A stretch of 64,000 nucleotides of DNA from Alphaproteobacteria bacterium (GTDB taxonomy: Bacteria > Pseudomonadota > Alphaproteobacteria > Sphingomonadales > Sphingomonadaceae): NCBI GenBank assembly GCA_018970445.1, contig JAGWWF010000012.1:38298-102297 (forward strand). The letters run 5' to 3'. The position numbers were made by a program, and so were the translations under genes. Below are positions 46,217-56,169 of this stretch, piece by piece. The stretch's first letter is position 1; every line of letters starts with the position of its first letter. The notes beneath the pieces are model-generated. The model was not told the origin of the DNA. It saw only the letters and a program-made list of their open reading frames with translations, and ran no database searches.

Positions 46217-47110
46217 TCATTTGCGGCCCGGCACCGCCTTCAGATAGGCGGCGATGGCAGCGCGATCGGCATCGGGCAGCATGGCCAGATTGGCCTGCAC
46301 CTCCACCATCGAACCCCCGACCGAATCATAATCGGGGGTGAAACCGGTTTTCAGATACTCGGCAATCTCGGCCGCGCTCCAGGCCAGCGTGGCAGGCGTG
46401 AGGCCGGGCACCTTGCCTTTCGCTTCGGCGTCCGGCCCGCCGGCCAGCCAGCGGGCGCGATCCGGCCCGCCAAGGCCATCGCGCGGCGTGTGGCATTCGC
46501 CGCAATGGCCCGGTCCTTCCACCAGATACTGGCCGGCGCGCGCTGCGGCCGGGGCCGATGCCGGCAGCGCAACGGCGGGTGCCGCATCCAGATACAGGTG
46601 CTTCCACAGGCCGATGCCGCGCCGGATGTTCCAGGGAAAGCCGATGGCGCTGGCCGGCGCGGTGCCGGCAACCGCGGGCAGCGATTGCAGATAGGCAAAC
46701 AGATCGGCGATGTCGCCGGCCGTCATCCGGGCATAGCTGGTGTAGGGAAAGGCCGGGTAATAATGGCGGCCATCCGGCGCGATGCCACGCCGCATGGCAT
46801 TGTCGAATTCGGCCAGGGTCCAGCCGCCGATGCCATCGGGGCCGGGCGAGATGTTGGGCGGCTGGAAGCGGCCGAACGGCGTTTCGAGCGCCGCGCCGCC
46901 GCCCAGGCGCAACCGCGCATCGCCCTTGGCCCCCTTGGCGGCATGGCAGGAGGCGCAGCCACCGGCGTGGAAGATGCGCGCCCCGGCCGCGGCGTTGCCG
47001 GGGCCCTGCGCCAGCGCATCGGCCGCCAGCGGCTGCGGCGCGGTCAGCATCCATGCCGCCAGGGCCAGCAGGGTTGCCGCCCCGACCAGGGCAGCCGGCA
47101 GCCGGCGCAT
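46217..47110 (-). CDS. Dihaem cytochrome c
   Basis: The 297-residue exported protein has two haem sites, CASCH near the N-terminus and CGECH in the second half, each followed by a Met-rich segment (PNISPGPDGIGGW, PDYDSVGGSMVEV). It resembles the cytochrome subunit of membrane sugar or alcohol dehydrogenases, but no dehydrogenase lies beside it. It starts 2 bases after the cytochrome c' stop, so both are co-transcribed. Confidence 0.9.
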   Translation of the reverse strand: MRRLPAALVGAATLLALAAWMLTAPQPLAADALAQGPGNAAAGARIFHAGGCASCHAAKGAKGDARLRLGGGAALETPFGRFQPPNISPGPDGIGGWTLAEFDNAMRRGIAPDGRHYYPAFPYTSYARMTAGDIADLFAYLQSLPAVAGTAPASAIGFPWNIRRGIGLWKHLYLDAAPAVALPASAPAAARAGQYLVEGPGHCGECHTPRDGLGGPDRARWLAGGPDAEAKGKVPGLTPATLAWSAAEIAEYLKTGFTPDYDSVGGSMVEVQANLAMLPDADRAAIAAYLKAVPGRK

Positions 47111-47111
47111 C

Positions 47112-47555
47112 TCAACCCTTCTTGATGCGGAAGCCTTCGTGGCAGCTCTTGCAGTTGGCCGTCACCATGCCGAACGCCTTGCCGAACGTGGCGGCATCGG
47201 CCGGCTTGAGCGCGGCGGCAGCGGCGGTATCGGCCTGGAACTTGGCGGTGGCGGCCTTCCAGTCGGCCGGCTTGTCCCAGATGGCCGGTGCGGCTTCGGT
47301 TTCGGCGCCGGTCTTGGAATTGGCCGGGAAATGCGCCGGGAATGCCTTGGCGGCGGCGGCATAATTGGCGAGGATCTTGTTGGCCGTGGCAGCATCGAAC
47401 GGGGTGACGCCCTTCAGCATGTCACCGCCCAGCTTGGTGTCGCGGCCATTGCCCTTCATGATCGCCTGGCGATCCTCGATCGGGCCGGCGGTGGCGATTG
47501 CGGCGGGCAGAATCAGGGCACTGGCCAGCACGGCAGCAAGGACGTCACGCTTCAT
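47112..47555 (-). CDS. Cytochrome c' (class II cytochrome c)
   Basis: The 147-residue protein has a signal peptide (LAAVLASALILPAAIATA) and a four-helix-bundle pattern with the haem motif CKSCH close to the C-terminus, the hallmark of class II cytochrome c. Such proteins bind NO and can protect against it. ATG 47555 has AAGGAGA upstream. NO binding is interesting given the NOS 8 kb away, but there is no direct link. Confidence 0.9.
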   Translation of the reverse strand: MKRDVLAAVLASALILPAAIATAGPIEDRQAIMKGNGRDTKLGGDMLKGVTPFDAATANKILANYAAAAKAFPAHFPANSKTGAETEAAPAIWDKPADWKAATAKFQADTAAAAALKPADAATFGKAFGMVTANCKSCHEGFRIKKG

Positions 47556-47644
47556 GGGTCGGTCTCCTTCGCATCCCCTACGGATGGCCTGTCCATATCC
47601 CCCGCAGGCCCGCAACGCCAAGCGGGCAATTGGCGCAGGGTGGC

Positions 47645-49645
47645 TCAGCGCAGATCGGGCGGGGTGGCGTCGGCCCGGATCAGCGCCACCGCATCCGTCA
47701 GCGCCATCACCTTCTGGTCGCCGCCCTTCAGGTTGCGCAGCGCCACCGTGCCCTCTTCGGCCTCGCGGCGGCCCAGCACCAGCATATAGGGTGATTTCTG
47801 CAGGCTGTGTTCGCGCACCTTCAGATTGATCTTTTCGTTGCGCAGATCGGTTTCCACCCGGATGCCGGCCGCGCGCAGCTGGGCGGCCACGGTGGCGGCA
47901 TAATCATCCGCATCCGAAACGATCGTGGCCACCACGGCCTGCACCGGGGCCAGCCAGGTCGGGAACCAGCCGGCGTGATGCTCGATCAGGATGCCGATGA
48001 AGCGTTCATAGCTGCCCAGGATCGCCCGATGCAGCATCACCGGCCGGTGGCGGCCCCCATCCTCGCCCACATAAGAGGCATCAAGCCGGTCGGGGAGCAC
48101 CGTGTCGGTCTGGATCGTGCCCACCTGCCAGGTGCGCCCGATGGCATCGGTCAGGTGGAATTCCAGCTTGGGCGCGTAGAACGCACCTTCGCCGGGCAGC
48201 TCCTCCCAGCCCCAGTCCGGCGTGTTGCGCCCCGTGGCGGCCACGGCATCGCGCAGCGACTGTTCCGACCAGTCCCACATCGCCTCGCTGCCAAAGCGCT
48301 TGTCCGGGCGCAGCGCCAGCTTGATGGCATAATCGGAAAAGCCCAGATCCTTGTAGACCACATCCAGCAGATCGCAGAACGCCGCCACTTCGGCCACCAG
48401 TTGATCGGGCCGGCAGAAGATATGGCCATCATCCTGGGTGAACTGGCGCACGCGCATCAGGCCGTGCAGCGCGCCGTGCGGCTCATTGCGGTGGCAGCAG
48501 CCCATTTCGGCCAGCCGCAGCGGCAGATCGCGATAGGATTTGATGCCCTGGCGGAAGATCAGCACATGTGCCGGGCAGTTCATCGGCTTGAGCGCCATCC
48601 ACTGCGCCTCATCCGACACCACCGGCCCCTCGTCCTCGGTGTTGGGCACTTCGTCCGGAATGACGAACATGTTCTCGCGATATTTGCCCCAGTGGCCGGA
48701 TTGTTCCCACTGGCGCGCATCCATGATCTGCGGCGTCTTCACCTCGTCATAGCCGGCCGGATCAAGCCGGCGGCGCATATAGGCTTCCAGCGCGCGATAG
48801 ATCACGAAGCCGCGCGGGTGCCAGAACACGCTGCCATGGGCGACCTCTTCCAGGTGGAACAGATCCATCTCGCGGCCCAGCTTGCGGTGGTCGCGCTTGG
48901 CGGCCTCCTCCAGCCGCGTCAGATGCGCATCCAGCTGCTTCCTGTTCAGCCAGCCGGTGCCATAGATGCGCGACAGCTGCGGGTTCTTGGGATCGCCGCG
49001 CCAATAGGCGCCCGAAACCCGCGTCAGCTTGAAGGCGGCAGCGTCCAGCCTGCCGGTGGAGGGCAGATGCGGGCCGCGACACATGTCCAGCCAGTCATCG
49101 CCCGACCAGTAGACCGACAGTTCCTCGCCATCGGGCAGGCTTTCGGCCCATTCGGCCTTGAAGGCTTCGCCCTGCTGCTTCCAGCGGCTGATCAATTGCT
49201 GGCGGCTCCACACCTCGCGGCGCAGCGGCTTGTCGGCGCGGATGATGGCACGCATCGCCTCCTCGATGGCCGGCAGATCATCCTCGGTGAAGGGGCCGCG
49301 ATCCGGGGCGGGGGCGAAATCATAATAGAAGCCGTCGTCGGTGGACGGGCCAAAGGTGATCTGCGTGCCGGGAAACAGGCCCTGCACGGCTTCGGCCAGC
49401 ACATGGGCAAAATCGTGGCGCGCCAGTTCCAGCGCGTCGGCTTCGTCCTTGGCCGTCACCAGCGCCAGGGCTGCATCCGAATGGATGGGCCGCGACAGAT
49501 CGACGATCTCGCCATCCACCTTTGCCGCCAGCGCCGCACGTGCCAGGCCCGGCCCGATGCTGGCCGCCACATCCGCGCCGGTGGTGCCGCGCGCGACCCG
49601 GCGCTGCGAACCATCGGGGAGCGTGAGGGTGATGAGATCGGACAT
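47645..49645 (-). CDS. thrS: Threonyl-tRNA synthetase
   Basis: The 666-residue protein is a complete class II synthetase: an N-terminal TGS domain ([15 protein letters not shown]), the editing region with [12 protein letters not shown] and [10 protein letters not shown], catalytic motifs [15 protein letters not shown] and [22 protein letters not shown], and the C-terminal anticodon domain. ATG 49645 is favoured because AAAAGG precedes it; an ATG at 49663 would add six residues. No T-box leader is seen, as expected for proteobacteria. Confidence 0.97.
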   Translation of the reverse strand: MSDLITLTLPDGSQRRVARGTTGADVAASIGPGLARAALAAKVDGEIVDLSRPIHSDAALALVTAKDEADALELARHDFAHVLAEAVQGLFPGTQITFGPSTDDGFYYDFAPAPDRGPFTEDDLPAIEEAMRAIIRADKPLRREVWSRQQLISRWKQQGEAFKAEWAESLPDGEELSVYWSGDDWLDMCRGPHLPSTGRLDAAAFKLTRVSGAYWRGDPKNPQLSRIYGTGWLNRKQLDAHLTRLEEAAKRDHRKLGREMDLFHLEEVAHGSVFWHPRGFVIYRALEAYMRRRLDPAGYDEVKTPQIMDARQWEQSGHWGKYRENMFVIPDEVPNTEDEGPVVSDEAQWMALKPMNCPAHVLIFRQGIKSYRDLPLRLAEMGCCHRNEPHGALHGLMRVRQFTQDDGHIFCRPDQLVAEVAAFCDLLDVVYKDLGFSDYAIKLALRPDKRFGSEAMWDWSEQSLRDAVAATGRNTPDWGWEELPGEGAFYAPKLEFHLTDAIGRTWQVGTIQTDTVLPDRLDASYVGEDGGRHRPVMLHRAILGSYERFIGILIEHHAGWFPTWLAPVQAVVATIVSDADDYAATVAAQLRAAGIRVETDLRNEKINLKVREHSLQKSPYMLVLGRREAEEGTVALRNLKGGDQKVMALTDAVALIRADATPPDLR

Positions 49646-49816
49646 GGTGGCCTTTTTCGACATGATCTTGCCGTCGCCATGCGGGGCGACGGCCAGCGCT
49701 TAGCCAAAAACCGCCGGCCTCGCCACCCTCCACTGGCAGCAGCCGGGCACATTCGTCCACTGGACAGGCCGGCACGCGCCCCGCATCATCGCCCCACACA
49801 GCCGGAGGACAGGGGG

Positions 49817-51619
49817 ATGATCGCACGCCGCTTGGGATTGGGTCTGGTCGCCGCCATGGGCCTGTGGGCCGGCGCGGCCGCGGCGCAGGCGCCACCGCGC
49901 TGCCCGGAACCGGCCTGCGCCGCCGTGTCCGGCGGCCGCACCGAAGGCTGGGCGGCGCAAAGCCGGGCCGAAGTGATTGCGCGGCGCGGGGTCGTCACCT
50001 CCAGCCAGCCGCTGGCCACCCAGGCCGGGCTGGCCATCCTGCGCCGGGGCGGCAATGCCGTGGATGCAGCGGTGGCAGCCGCCGCCGTGCTGGGCGTGGT
50101 GGAACCGTTCAGCACCGGCATCGCCAGCGATCTGTTCATGATCATCTGGGATGCCAAGACCAAGAAACTGCACGCGCTGGCCGCCGCCGGCACCGCCCCC
50201 ACCGGCGCCACGCCGCAACGCTTTGCCGAACTGGGCTATGGCAAAGACCCGAAGAACTGGGCGCTGGGATCGGGCCTGCCGTCGGGCGGCATCCTCACCG
50301 TGACGGTGCCGGGCGCGGTGTGGGGCTGGGATGCGGCGCTGAAGCGCTTTGGCACCATGGGCTTTGCCGATGTGCTGGCCGATGCCGAATATTATGCCCG
50401 CGATGGCTTCCCGCTCTCGCCGCGCATCGCCGATGACTGGATGCCGATGCACAGGGCGCTGCCGCTCAAGGCCTGCTGCACCGAGCATGATCCCGATACG
50501 CTGGCGGTGTGGACGCCGGGCGGCCGCGCGCCGCAGGTTGGGGAGATGTTCCGCAATCCCGGTCTGGCCGATGCCTTTGCGCTGCTGCGCCGCCAGGGCC
50601 CGGATGCCTTTTACAAGGGCGATATCGCCCGCGCCATCCTGGCCAAGTCCAGCGCGCTGGGCGGCACGATGACCGCGGCCGATCTGGCCGGATACCGGGG
50701 CGAATGGGTCGATCTGCTGCACACGCGCTATCAGGGCCATGATGTGTATGAACTGCCGCCGCCATCCCAAAGCTGGGGCGCGCTGGAAATGCTCAACATC
50801 CTGGAAGCCTGCGTGCCGGTCTGGTCGCCGGGGCAGACGCTGGCCAGCCTGGGGCCGAAACACCCGCGGTACTGGCATTATCTGATCGAGGCCAAGAAAC
50901 TGGCCTATGCCGATCTGGCGGCGTGGAACGGTGATCCCAAATTCGTGACCGTGCCGGCGGCGCGGCTCACCTCCAAGGCCTATGCGGCCTCGCTGTGCAG
51001 CCGGGTTGATCCCACCCGCGCCCGCGCCACCGCGCCCGGCCCGGCCGATCGCAGCGGCGATACGGTGGTGCTGGCCACCGCCGATGCGCAGGGCAATGTC
51101 GTGGCACTGGTCAATTCCATTTCCTCGGTGTGGGGATCGGGCATAACGGTAAAGGATTATGGCCTGATCCTGCACAATCGCGGCGTGCAGTTCAGCCTGG
51201 ATCCGGCCAGCCCCAACATCATCGCACCGGGCAAGCGGCCCTATCACACGCTGGCGGCGGGCTTTGTGCTCAGGGATGGCGCACCCTTTCTGTCGCTGCT
51301 GCTGATGGGGGGCGACATGCAGGCGCAGGGCCATGGCCAGGTGCTGGTCAACATGCTCGATCTGGGGGCCAATGTGCAGATGGCCACCGACATGGCGCGC
51401 TTCCGCCATGGCCAGGTTTCGGATGTGGTCACGCTGGAACCGCAACTTGATGCGCTGGTGGGGGCCGATCTCACGGCGATGGGCCACCGGCTGGGCCGGC
51501 CCGGCAGTGGCCTGGTGGGCGGTTATCAGGCCATCCGCATCGACCGCGCGCCCGATGGCAAGCCGGTGTATCGCGCCGGTTCCGATCACCGCAAGGATGG
51601 CCAGGCGGCTGGCTGGTGA
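49817..51619 (+). CDS. ggt: Gamma-glutamyltransferase family protein
   Basis: The 600-residue protein has a signal peptide (GLGLVAAMGLWAGAAAA), then GVVTSSQPLATQAGLAILRRGGNAVDAAVA, and the autocleavage site at T416 in SGDTVVLATADAQGN. MGGDMQAQGHGQV near the C-terminus is typical. It should mature into two chains and hydrolyse or transfer gamma-glutamyl groups from glutathione in the periplasm. Strong GGAGGACAGGGGG precedes the ATG. It is divergent from thrS. Confidence 0.9.
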   Translation: MIARRLGLGLVAAMGLWAGAAAAQAPPRCPEPACAAVSGGRTEGWAAQSRAEVIARRGVVTSSQPLATQAGLAILRRGGNAVDAAVAAAAVLGVVEPFSTGIASDLFMIIWDAKTKKLHALAAAGTAPTGATPQRFAELGYGKDPKNWALGSGLPSGGILTVTVPGAVWGWDAALKRFGTMGFADVLADAEYYARDGFPLSPRIADDWMPMHRALPLKACCTEHDPDTLAVWTPGGRAPQVGEMFRNPGLADAFALLRRQGPDAFYKGDIARAILAKSSALGGTMTAADLAGYRGEWVDLLHTRYQGHDVYELPPPSQSWGALEMLNILEACVPVWSPGQTLASLGPKHPRYWHYLIEAKKLAYADLAAWNGDPKFVTVPAARLTSKAYAASLCSRVDPTRARATAPGPADRSGDTVVLATADAQGNVVALVNSISSVWGSGITVKDYGLILHNRGVQFSLDPASPNIIAPGKRPYHTLAAGFVLRDGAPFLSLLLMGGDMQAQGHGQVLVNMLDLGANVQMATDMARFRHGQVSDVVTLEPQLDALVGADLTAMGHRLGRPGSGLVGGYQAIRIDRAPDGKPVYRAGSDHRKDGQAAGW

Positions 51620-51999
51620 TGCCACCGGCCAACGCCCATGGCCGCCCGGCCCGCCAGCGCCCGCTGAACGGCGTGCTGATCACGCCCGGTCGGCGGCAGG
51701 CCGTGGTGGTGACGGCACACGCCACACGGCTGGTGATCAACATCGAAGCCGATATCACCGCCATCCCGCTGTCCCGCGTGCGCCGCGACGATGGATTCAA
51801 CCTGCGCCGCCGCGACGATCCAGACTGGACGATCCGTCTTGATGCCCCGCCGCCGCCGGCAAGCTGGGTGCATGATCTGCCCGTGCTGCGGCCACCCAGC
51901 CGGCTGCGGCGCGTGGTGCTGGCCGTGCTGGCATTGATCGGGCTGCTGGCCGGATGGCTGTGGCTGGCCGGCAGCCGCCTGGCCGCCGCGGCCGCCTGA
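51619..51999 (+). CDS. Hypothetical protein with C-terminal membrane helix
   Basis: The 126-residue protein is Arg- and Pro-rich and ends with a single hydrophobic helix (VVLAVLALIGLLAGWLWLAG), so it is likely tail-anchored. No family is recognised. Its ATG at 51619 shares the last base of the GGT stop (TGATG), so it is co-translated with it. Confidence 0.55.
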   Translation: MPPANAHGRPARQRPLNGVLITPGRRQAVVVTAHATRLVINIEADITAIPLSRVRRDDGFNLRRRDDPDWTIRLDAPPPPASWVHDLPVLRPPSRLRRVVLAVLALIGLLAGWLWLAGSRLAAAAA

Positions 52000-52260
52000 C
52001 GGCTCAGCCCGTGGCCCACAGCCGGCCATGGCCCCACCACCCACGCGACGCGGGCCGCTGCACGCACCCCAAGGCTGGCACTCGCCAGCCAGGCCAATCA
52101 TCTGCATCGCTCAAACCGGAAACTGGCGCAGAGGGCAGGATCGTGCATCAACGAAAAGAACCGATCATGATATCACCATTTCAAGTATCGAACTCTCGAA
52201 GAATTGCAGCGCCAGTTGCAGCAACGGGTCGCCAAAATGCGGCGGACGTTCATGCCGCCA
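52000..52260. other. Intergenic region between the GGT operon and kdpE
   Basis: This 261-bp convergent spacer holds no convincing gene. A short AT-richer patch lies at 52165-52210 (ATGATATCACCATTTCAAG). I see no clear terminator. Confidence 0.5.
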
Positions 52261-52941
52261 TCAATCGCTGGACAGCCTGTAGCCGATGCCGGTTTCGTTG
52301 CGGATCAGGGACGGCCGTGACGGATCGGTTTCCAGCTTCTGGCGCAGATTGCGCACGACAATGCGCAGATATTCCATCGGCGGGTCGGTCACGTCGGGCC
52401 ACACGGCGGCCAACAGCGCCTTGTGGGTCACCACCCGGCCCGGACTGCGCGCCAGCACGGCCAGCACGTCATGCTCCTTGCGGGTGAGATGCACTTCCAT
52501 GCCGTCGCGGCAGACGATGTGACCGGCCAGATCCAGGCTGATGCGCCCGATGTTCACAAGCGGGGCGATGGCCTTTGTCCCGGCGCGGTGGCGCAGCGCG
52601 GCGCGGATGCGGGCCAGCAGTTCCTCGCTGTCGAACGGCTTGGTGACATAATCATCGGCACCCAGATCAAGCGCCGCCACCTTTTCAGAGGTGGAGTCGC
52701 GGGCCGAAACAATGATCACCGCCAGCCCCTTGGCCTTGAGCAGCGGCACCAGTTCCAGCCCGTCGCGATCCGGCAGGCCAAGGTCGAGCAGCACCAGATC
52801 GGGGCGTTCCGCGTTGGCGAACAGCAGCGCCTCGCGCGCATTCTCGGCCTCGCGCACCGCCAGCCCTGCACGTTCCAGCGCGACGCGCGCCAGCCGGCGG
52901 ATGGCGGCTTCATCATCCACCACCAGGATGCGGGCGCTCAC
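52261..52941 (-). CDS. kdpE: Potassium-responsive response regulator KdpE
   Basis: The 226-residue OmpR-type regulator has a receiver with acidic DDE (9-11), phosphoacceptor D53 (LLDLGLPD) and K in YVTKPF, and a winged-helix domain (VHLTRKEHDVLAVLARSPGRVV, YLRIVVRNLRQKLE). It activates the kdp operon. It overlaps kdpD by 4 bp. Confidence 0.96.
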   Translation of the reverse strand: MSARILVVDDEAAIRRLARVALERAGLAVREAENAREALLFANAERPDLVLLDLGLPDRDGLELVPLLKAKGLAVIIVSARDSTSEKVAALDLGADDYVTKPFDSEELLARIRAALRHRAGTKAIAPLVNIGRISLDLAGHIVCRDGMEVHLTRKEHDVLAVLARSPGRVVTHKALLAAVWPDVTDPPMEYLRIVVRNLRQKLETDPSRPSLIRNETGIGYRLSSD

Positions 52942-55583
52942 AGCAGCGCCTCTGCCGGCGTCCGCACCAGCAGATTGTCGGCCATGTGCAGCGTGAACAC
53001 CGCCCCGGTTGCGTCGTCGCCGCGATTGGCGGCGGTCACGCGCAGGCCCATCGCATCGGCAAAGCCCTTGACGATGGCCAGCCCCAGCCCGGTGCCGCCG
53101 GCCGAGCGGTCGCTGCCCTTGAGCCGGCGGAAGGCGGTGAACGGATCATGGCCGTCGGGCAGGCCGGGGCCGCTGTCGATGATGGCAAGATCCAGCCCAT
53201 CGGGCCGGCGGGTGGCGATGATGGCGAGCGGCGTGGCGGCGGCGGCATAGCGGCCAGCATTGTCGAGCAGGTTGATCAGCATGTGGTGAAACAGCCGCGG
53301 ATCAAGCCGTACCAGCGGCAGATCGGGGCGCACATCAAGCTGGATGGGCCGGTCGCCGAGCACATGGCGTGTGTCGTGCACGGCGGCGGCGATCGCGTCG
53401 GTCAGATCGATGGGTTCGGGCATGGGATGCAACGCCCCGGCCTCCACCCGTGCCATGTCGAGCAGATTGCCGACAAAGCGCTTGAGCCGCTCCGCCTCCG
53501 CCCGCACGGTGGCGATCAGCGCCGGCGTCGATCCGCGCTCCAGTTCGGCAGCGGCGGCCTGGATGATGGTCAGCGGCGTTTTCAGATCATGCGCCACCGA
53601 TTGCAGCAAGGTGGCCCGCAAACGGTCACGCTCTTCCACCCGCGCCAGCTGGCGGGCTTCCCCGGCCAGCCGTGCCCGGTCCAGTGCCAGCGCGGCCTGA
53701 TCGATCAGGCCGGCCAGCAGCGGCAGTTGATCGGGCGGCACCGGATCGCGGCCATCCTCGCGCCGAAGGCCGAGCACGGCCAGCGGGCCGCTGGCGCCGG
53801 GCAACGGCCGGAACAGCCAGTCGCTGGCGGTGAGCGTGGCGCTGCCGTGGCCGGCAACCTCGCCGCGTACCAGCGCCCAGCCAGCGGCCGCCTGCGCCAT
53901 GGTGTCGAGCGCCACATCGGCCTCGCTGGCGGCCAGCTGCGCCGGGCCATCCGGGCCGGGCCCGGCCAGCACCGCCTGGCAATCAAACTGGCGGGCAAAT
54001 TCGGTGGTGATGGTCTGCGCCAGCGCGTCGTTTTCGGCAATCCGGGTCAGGCGGCTCAGAAAGCCCGCCAGCACCGCATTGTCGCGCGCGCTGGTGGCGG
54101 CCAGATCGGCCTGGGCGCGGATGCGGCTGGCCAATTGGCTGGTGACCACCGCCACGCCGAGCAACACCGCCACCGCCAGCCAGTTTTCCGGATCGGCGAT
54201 GGTGAAGGTGTAGATCGGCGGCAAAAAGAAGAAATTGAACGCCAGCGCCGAAGCAAGGCCCGCCATGATGCCGGCATTGAGGCCGAACAATGTGGCCGCC
54301 GCCATCACCGGCAGCATGTAAAGCAGCGAGACATTGGCAATGCCCAGCCCCGAGCGCAGCGCCAGGGCCACCAGCGTGGCCGCCGCCACCATCAGCAACG
54401 TCCAGACCCACCCCGCCAGCGGCACCGGCCGGCCCAGCGCCGCGCTGGCCGCCGGAACCGGCCCTTCGATGGGCACGACATTGACGGCAATGCCGGGTGT
54501 TTCCCGGATCAGCCGATCGACCAGCGAGCCGTGGCGCAGCTTGAACCACCAGCTGCGCTGCGCCTTGCCGACGATGATCTGCGTGGCGCGCACCTGCGCC
54601 GCGTGCGCCTTGATGCCCGCCAGTATATCGGGCGCGGGCACATGGGCGACTTCGCCGCCCAATTGCGCGGCCAGCGCCAGCGTCGCGGCCAGCCGGGCCT
54701 GCGCCTGCGCCGCGCGACTGGCCGGCGTGACCACGTTCAGCGCTGTCCACGGCGCCCGCGCCGCATCGGCCTGGCGCTTGGCGGTCCGCACCAGGCTCTC
54801 GCAACCGGGATGATCCGATACCGCCACCAGAATGCGCTCGGCCACCGGCCACTGACCCGGCAGCCCCAACCCGCGCACCAGATCGAGCATCTGGGCGTCA
54901 ACCGATTGCGCCGCCCGCCTGAGCGCCAGTTCGCGCAGTGCCGACAGATTGGCGGGCGAGAAGAAATGCGCCAGCGCGCGTGACGCCTCTGCCGGCACAT
55001 AGACCTTGCCGTCCTTCAGCCGCTGGATCAGCTCGTCGGGCGGCAGATCGACCACCTGGATGTCGGCGGCTTCGAGCAGGCGGTCGGGCACGGTCTCGCG
55101 CACCCGCACCCGCGTGAAGCTGGCGACGACATCATTGAGGCTCTCGACATGCTGGATGTTGAGCGTGGTGAACACCTCGATGCCGGCGGCCAGCAGTTCC
55201 TCGACATCCTGCCAGCGCTTGGGATGACGGCTGCCGGGCGCGTTGGTGTGCGCCAGCTCGTCGACCAGCACCAGCGCCGGCCGGCGGGCCAGAATGGCAT
55301 CGATGTCCATTTCGGCCAGCGTGCCGCCCTGCCATTGCAACTGCCGCAGCGGCACCCGTTCCAGCCCGTCGAGCATCGCCATGGTATCGGCACGGCCATG
55401 GGTTTCAACGACGCCGGCCACCACGTCCGTGCCGGCAGCCACGCGCGCCCGCGCTTCGCCCAGCATCTCATAGGTCTTGCCGACGCCCGGGGCCGCGCCC
55501 AGGAAGATCTTCAGCCGACCACGCGCCGCGCGCTGCGCCGCCTTCAGCAGCGCATCGGGATCGGGGGCAGGCGGCTCGTTCAC
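52938..55583 (-). CDS. kdpD: Potassium sensor histidine kinase KdpD
   Basis: The 881-residue protein has the N-terminal KdpD domain with Walker A GAAPGVGKT (29-37), a USP-like domain, four membrane helices around residues 400-490 (LLYMLPVMAAATLFGLNAG), a GAF-like part and the kinase core with SVAHDLKTPLTIIQ and GGTGLGLAIVKG. It senses low potassium or turgor and phosphorylates KdpE. It overlaps kdpC by 4 bp (ATGA), so the regulatory genes are co-transcribed with the pump. Confidence 0.96.
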   Translation of the reverse strand: MNEPPAPDPDALLKAAQRAARGRLKIFLGAAPGVGKTYEMLGEARARVAAGTDVVAGVVETHGRADTMAMLDGLERVPLRQLQWQGGTLAEMDIDAILARRPALVLVDELAHTNAPGSRHPKRWQDVEELLAAGIEVFTTLNIQHVESLNDVVASFTRVRVRETVPDRLLEAADIQVVDLPPDELIQRLKDGKVYVPAEASRALAHFFSPANLSALRELALRRAAQSVDAQMLDLVRGLGLPGQWPVAERILVAVSDHPGCESLVRTAKRQADAARAPWTALNVVTPASRAAQAQARLAATLALAAQLGGEVAHVPAPDILAGIKAHAAQVRATQIIVGKAQRSWWFKLRHGSLVDRLIRETPGIAVNVVPIEGPVPAASAALGRPVPLAGWVWTLLMVAAATLVALALRSGLGIANVSLLYMLPVMAAATLFGLNAGIMAGLASALAFNFFFLPPIYTFTIADPENWLAVAVLLGVAVVTSQLASRIRAQADLAATSARDNAVLAGFLSRLTRIAENDALAQTITTEFARQFDCQAVLAGPGPDGPAQLAASEADVALDTMAQAAAGWALVRGEVAGHGSATLTASDWLFRPLPGASGPLAVLGLRREDGRDPVPPDQLPLLAGLIDQAALALDRARLAGEARQLARVEERDRLRATLLQSVAHDLKTPLTIIQAAAAELERGSTPALIATVRAEAERLKRFVGNLLDMARVEAGALHPMPEPIDLTDAIAAAVHDTRHVLGDRPIQLDVRPDLPLVRLDPRLFHHMLINLLDNAGRYAAAATPLAIIATRRPDGLDLAIIDSGPGLPDGHDPFTAFRRLKGSDRSAGGTGLGLAIVKGFADAMGLRVTAANRGDDATGAVFTLHMADNLLVRTPAEALL

Positions 55584-56158
55584 CCCTTGAGTTTATCCAG
55601 TTCCCGATTGAGTGCCAGCACGTTGACCACCGGATCGCCGGCAATGCCCAGGCAGGGATTCTCGATGGCAGCGTCGACCAGCGCCTGTACGCGGGGCTCA
55701 GGCAGGCCTCGTGCGCCGGCGATGCGCGGCACTTGCGCCAGCGCCGCGGCTGGAGACAGGTGCGGATCAAGCCCCGATGCCGATGCCGTCACCCGATCAG
55801 CCGCGATCGGCCCGGTCTCGCCGCCGGCCTGCAGCGCCGCCACGCTGGCCTGCACCCGATCGTGCAGCGCCTGCGCCCCCGGCCCGAGATTGGAGCCGGC
55901 GCTGGCCATCGCATCATGGCCGCTGCCGGCCGCCGACGGGCGGCCGTGGAAATAGCCGGCACGCGTGAAGCCCTGCCCGATCAGCGCGGAGCCGACAACA
56001 CGGCCGCCATCGACGATCAGGCTACCACCCGCCTGATACGGCAAGACGGTCTGGGCGACACCAGTCACCAGCGCCGGATAGGCAAGACCGGTGATGGCAA
56101 ACATCGCCACCCCCAGCGTGACGGCCGGGCGCCAGGCGGATGCGAGATCGTGCAGCAT
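55580..56158 (-). CDS. kdpC: Potassium-transporting ATPase subunit KdpC
   Basis: The 192-residue protein has one N-terminal membrane helix (VTLGVAMFAITGLAYPALVTG) and the KdpC pattern FHGRPSAAG, ASAGSNLGP and VNVLALNRELD. It stabilises the pump and may assist nucleotide binding. ATG 56158 has AAGGGC upstream. Confidence 0.95.
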   Translation of the reverse strand: MLHDLASAWRPAVTLGVAMFAITGLAYPALVTGVAQTVLPYQAGGSLIVDGGRVVGSALIGQGFTRAGYFHGRPSAAGSGHDAMASAGSNLGPGAQALHDRVQASVAALQAGGETGPIAADRVTASASGLDPHLSPAAALAQVPRIAGARGLPEPRVQALVDAAIENPCLGIAGDPVVNVLALNRELDKLKG

Positions 56159-56169
56159 GGGACAGCCCT

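Noticed and set aside
47807..49816. Upstream extension of the gamma-glutamyltransferase frame through thrS
   Set aside because: It is antisense to thrS; the signal peptide and ribosome site at 49817 define the real start.
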